Source of the DNA: Solobacterium sp.
Lineage (GTDB): Bacteria > Bacillota_I > Bacilli_A > Erysipelotrichales > Erysipelotrichaceae
Direction: 5' to 3'
Assembly (NCBI GenBank): GCA_016284975.1
Contig: JAEEPV010000265.1
Location: 1 to 6,254, forward strand
DNA: 6,254 nt
Position numbers and translations under genes: made by a program. This document shows positions 4,525-6,254 of the stretch, one piece after another (position 1 is the stretch's first letter; the number at the start of each line of letters is the position of its first letter). The notes under the pieces are model-generated. The model saw only the letters and a list, made by a program, of their open reading frames with translations. It made no database searches and was not told where the DNA came from.

Positions 4525-6254
4525 TTACAGCGACTGTTCTGTTCTTCCGATAATATCATCCTGTGTCTTACGGGAAAGTACATTGAAGAACGCACTGTAT
4601 CCCGCAACTCTTACAATCAGGTCTTTGTGTTTTTCCGGGTGTGCCTGTGCATCCAAAAGCGTCTCTTTTGAAACGATGTTGTACTGCACATGATAGCCAT
4701 GGAGGCGGTTGAAGAATGCCCTTAGCAACATCTCCAGTTTCTGTTTGTTTTCCTCTGTTGATAACATCTGCGGCGTCATCTTCTGATTCAGGAGAACACC
4801 TCCGGTGATCTTGTCCGTCGGCAGTTTTGTGATCGATTTGAAGACCGCAGTCGGTCCGTTTTTATCTGCGTTATGAGACGGCGAACTGCCTTCCGCAAGC
4901 GGTTGGCCGGCATTGCGGCCATCGGGTGTTGCCATGGTTCCCATGCCCTGACCGACATTGGCGCTGATGGAAGATGTTCCGGCATAGCGGATCCCTCCGA
5001 TCGGCCCTCTGCCAAAGCGCGTGTTGGGATACTTTCTGATCTCATCCACATAGACGTCATAGGCTTCGACTACAAGCTGATCGACATAATCCTCATCATT
5101 GCCGTACTTCGGTGCTTCATTTACAAGCATGTCCTGGATCTTCCGGTTCTCTGGACTCTGGAAATCATCGAGGATCGCATTCCACAGTTCTTCGGGTGTG
5201 ATCTTCTGTTCTTCATAAACGAGCTTTTTGATTGCCGCAAGCGAGTCGGCCATGTTGGCAATACCGACCTGCAGACCGGAGATAAAGTCGTAGACCGCTC
5301 CGCCTTCCTTGATCGTCTTTCCTCTTCCGATACAGTCATCGGTCAAGGCAGAACACAGAATATCCGGTACGTCCCGTTCGGATGCCTTGTCGATCGCGTT
5401 TTCAACGATCACACTGTACCGGGTGAATTCCCGCAGGGTCTTGTCCCATACCTGCATCAGTTCTTCGTAGCTCTTCCACTCCGTGAAATAACCATATCCC
5501 TTCGTGAAACGCTCTCCGCTTGTCAGATCGATGCCGTTGTTCATCGCACACAGAAGAAGCCGCGGGAAGTTGATATACGACATGCCGGTGCACCGGTATC
5601 CCCACTTGCCCGGAACCGCGGTCTCGACACAGCCGATCGCACTATAGTTATAGGCATCTTCTTCTTTCACGCCCCAGTTGATGAAGGACGGAATGATGAT
5701 CTCATCATTATTCAGTGACGGCATTCCAAAACCAAGCTTCATCACTTCGATACACTGATCAAAGAACTGTTTGTTCAGATTGGCATGATAACGGACGGTC
5801 AGGTTCGGCTGGGTAAGACGGGTCTGCGCCACTGACTGCAGCACCAGAAACGAAAGTTCATTGACCGCATCCTTATGATCCGGTGTCTGTCCGCCGATCG
5901 TTACGTTCTGATACATCGGCGACCCGGCGGAACTCAGCGTATGTGCCTGGCTGCGGACCTTGTTGATCGTAAGTGTCTTGATCCAAAGGCAGGTCAACAG
6001 CTCCAGCACCTCTTCCTTTGTGATCCGGCCTTCTTCCAGATCTTTTTTAAAGTATGGATGCATGTATTGATCAAATCTTCCGTAGCTCAGTGAATGCCCG
6101 TTGGATTCGATCTGCAGGATCAGCTGAATGAACCAGACGGACTGCACGGCTTCCCGGAAAGAAGCGGCCGGTTCATACGGCACCCTCGCTGAGATGCGGC
6201 TGATCTCTTCCAGTTCCGCTTTTCGGACCGCATCGGTTTCCTGCCCGGCAAGCT
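4525..6254 (-). CDS. Glycyl radical enzyme (pyruvate formate-lyase / glycerol dehydratase family), N-terminus beyond the window
   Basis: The last 575 codons of a glycyl radical enzyme are present; the frame runs open through the window's right edge. The family total is near 780-800 residues, so roughly 200 N-terminal residues are missing. These cytoplasmic oxygen-sensitive enzymes store a radical on a C-terminal glycine put there by an S-adenosylmethionine activase. Visible motifs, in order, are VPYEPAASFREA (codons near 6150-6183); GHSLSYGRFDQY with a His-Ser pair; GMPSLNNDE; SAIGCVETAVPGKWG with thiyl-radical Cys (codon 5629-5631) and general-base Glu (5623-5625); ATPDGRNAGQPLAEG; and RVAGYSAFF with radical Gly (4600-4602). 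The protein ends QDDIIGRTEQSL. A single Cys in GCVE and the His-Ser pair favour the dehydratase/lyase branch over classical pyruvate formate-lyase, which has Cys-Cys. The residue 14 after the Cys, Asp in glycerol dehydratase, is Thr here. The GTG at 6181-6183 is an internal Val. A ROK kinase follows downstream; an activase gene is not in the window. Confidence 0.95.
   Translation of the reverse strand, partial: LAGQETDAVRKAELEEISRISARVPYEPAASFREAVQSVWFIQLILQIESNGHSLSYGRFDQYMHPYFKKDLEEGRITKEEVLELLTCLWIKTLTINKVRSQAHTLSSAGSPMYQNVTIGGQTPDHKDAVNELSFLVLQSVAQTRLTQPNLTVRYHANLNKQFFDQCIEVMKLGFGMPSLNNDEIIIPSFINWGVKEEDAYNYSAIGCVETAVPGKWGYRCTGMSYINFPRLLLCAMNNGIDLTSGERFTKGYGYFTEWKSYEELMQVWDKTLREFTRYSVIVENAIDKASERDVPDILCSALTDDCIGRGKTIKEGGAVYDFISGLQVGIANMADSLAAIKKLVYEEQKITPEELWNAILDDFQSPENRKIQDMLVNEAPKYGNDEDYVDQLVVEAYDVYVDEIRKYPNTRFGRGPIGGIRYAGTSSISANVGQGMGTMATPDGRNAGQPLAEGSSPSHNADKNGPTAVFKSITKLPTDKITGGVLLNQKMTPQMLSTEENKQKLEMLLRAFFNRLHGYHVQYNIVSKETLLDAQAHPEKHKDLIVRVAGYSAFFNVLSRKTQDDIIGRTEQSL

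Noticed and set aside
4873..5718. Long plus-strand frame (281 codons) opposite the glycyl radical enzyme
   Set aside because: It is antisense to a strongly conserved enzyme and has no ribosome binding site or family motif that I can see; the openness reflects codon bias of the real gene.
4525..6183. Start of the glycyl radical enzyme at the GTG at 6181-6183
   Set aside because: The frame continues upstream without a stop to the window edge, with family-like residues (for example RKAELEEISRISARV before PYEPA). The family is about 200 residues longer, so this GTG is an internal valine codon.
1..6254. CRISPR arrays, tRNA or rRNA genes, insertion sequences, phage or defence genes
   Set aside because: I searched by eye for regularly spaced repeats, cloverleaf-like elements, terminal inverted repeats and transposase or nuclease motifs. 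The space is taken up by the metabolic genes listed and short intergenic gaps.

Overview
The window looks like chromosomal DNA of an anaerobic, fermentative Bacillota (Firmicutes) of moderate GC. The reasons are strong GGAGG-type ribosome binding sites, a short lipoprotein signal peptide, a glycyl radical enzyme (oxygen-sensitive chemistry), a ROK sugar kinase, and compact intergenic gaps with intrinsic terminators. Gut Erysipelotrichia or Clostridia would fit, but this is an impression and not a demonstrated assignment. I see no mobile element, CRISPR array, tRNA, rRNA or phage gene.

Layout, left to right. Positions 1-134 hold no secure gene, only a doubtful 35-codon open tail and a possible promoter. 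A plus-strand pair follows: a Gfo/Idh/MocA NAD(P)-dependent oxidoreductase (135-1064) and an FMN nitroreductase-family protein (1121-1738), closed by a symmetrical terminator at 1764-1786. Facing it on the minus strand is a two-gene unit: a secreted lipoprotein of unknown function (1991-2653) and, two bases after its stop, a 63-residue zinc-ribbon protein (1797-1988). A divergent intergenic region (about 2666-2840) with repeats and -10-like boxes separates the lipoprotein from a plus-strand histidine phosphatase/phosphoglycerate mutase-like gene (2841-3488). The right half is a minus-strand unit: the C-terminal 575 codons of a glycyl radical enzyme (4525 to beyond the window edge), then a ROK-family kinase (3550-4443), ending in a good intrinsic terminator at 3502-3530.

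How the genes may work together. The glycyl radical enzyme has the thiyl-radical Cys and general-base Glu (GCVE), a His-Ser pair and the C-terminal RVAGYSAFF radical site. It is therefore more like the dehydratase/lyase branch than classical pyruvate formate-lyase, but the position matching a substrate-binding Asp of glycerol dehydratase is Thr. With a sugar kinase directly downstream, a role in anaerobic breakdown of a sugar or polyol derivative is a reasonable but unproven idea. The two plus-strand redox genes and the phosphatase look like ordinary accessory metabolism. I found no convincing evidence of a wholly new system. The items most worth following up are the substrate of the glycyl radical enzyme and its ROK partner, and the coupled lipoprotein/zinc-ribbon pair.
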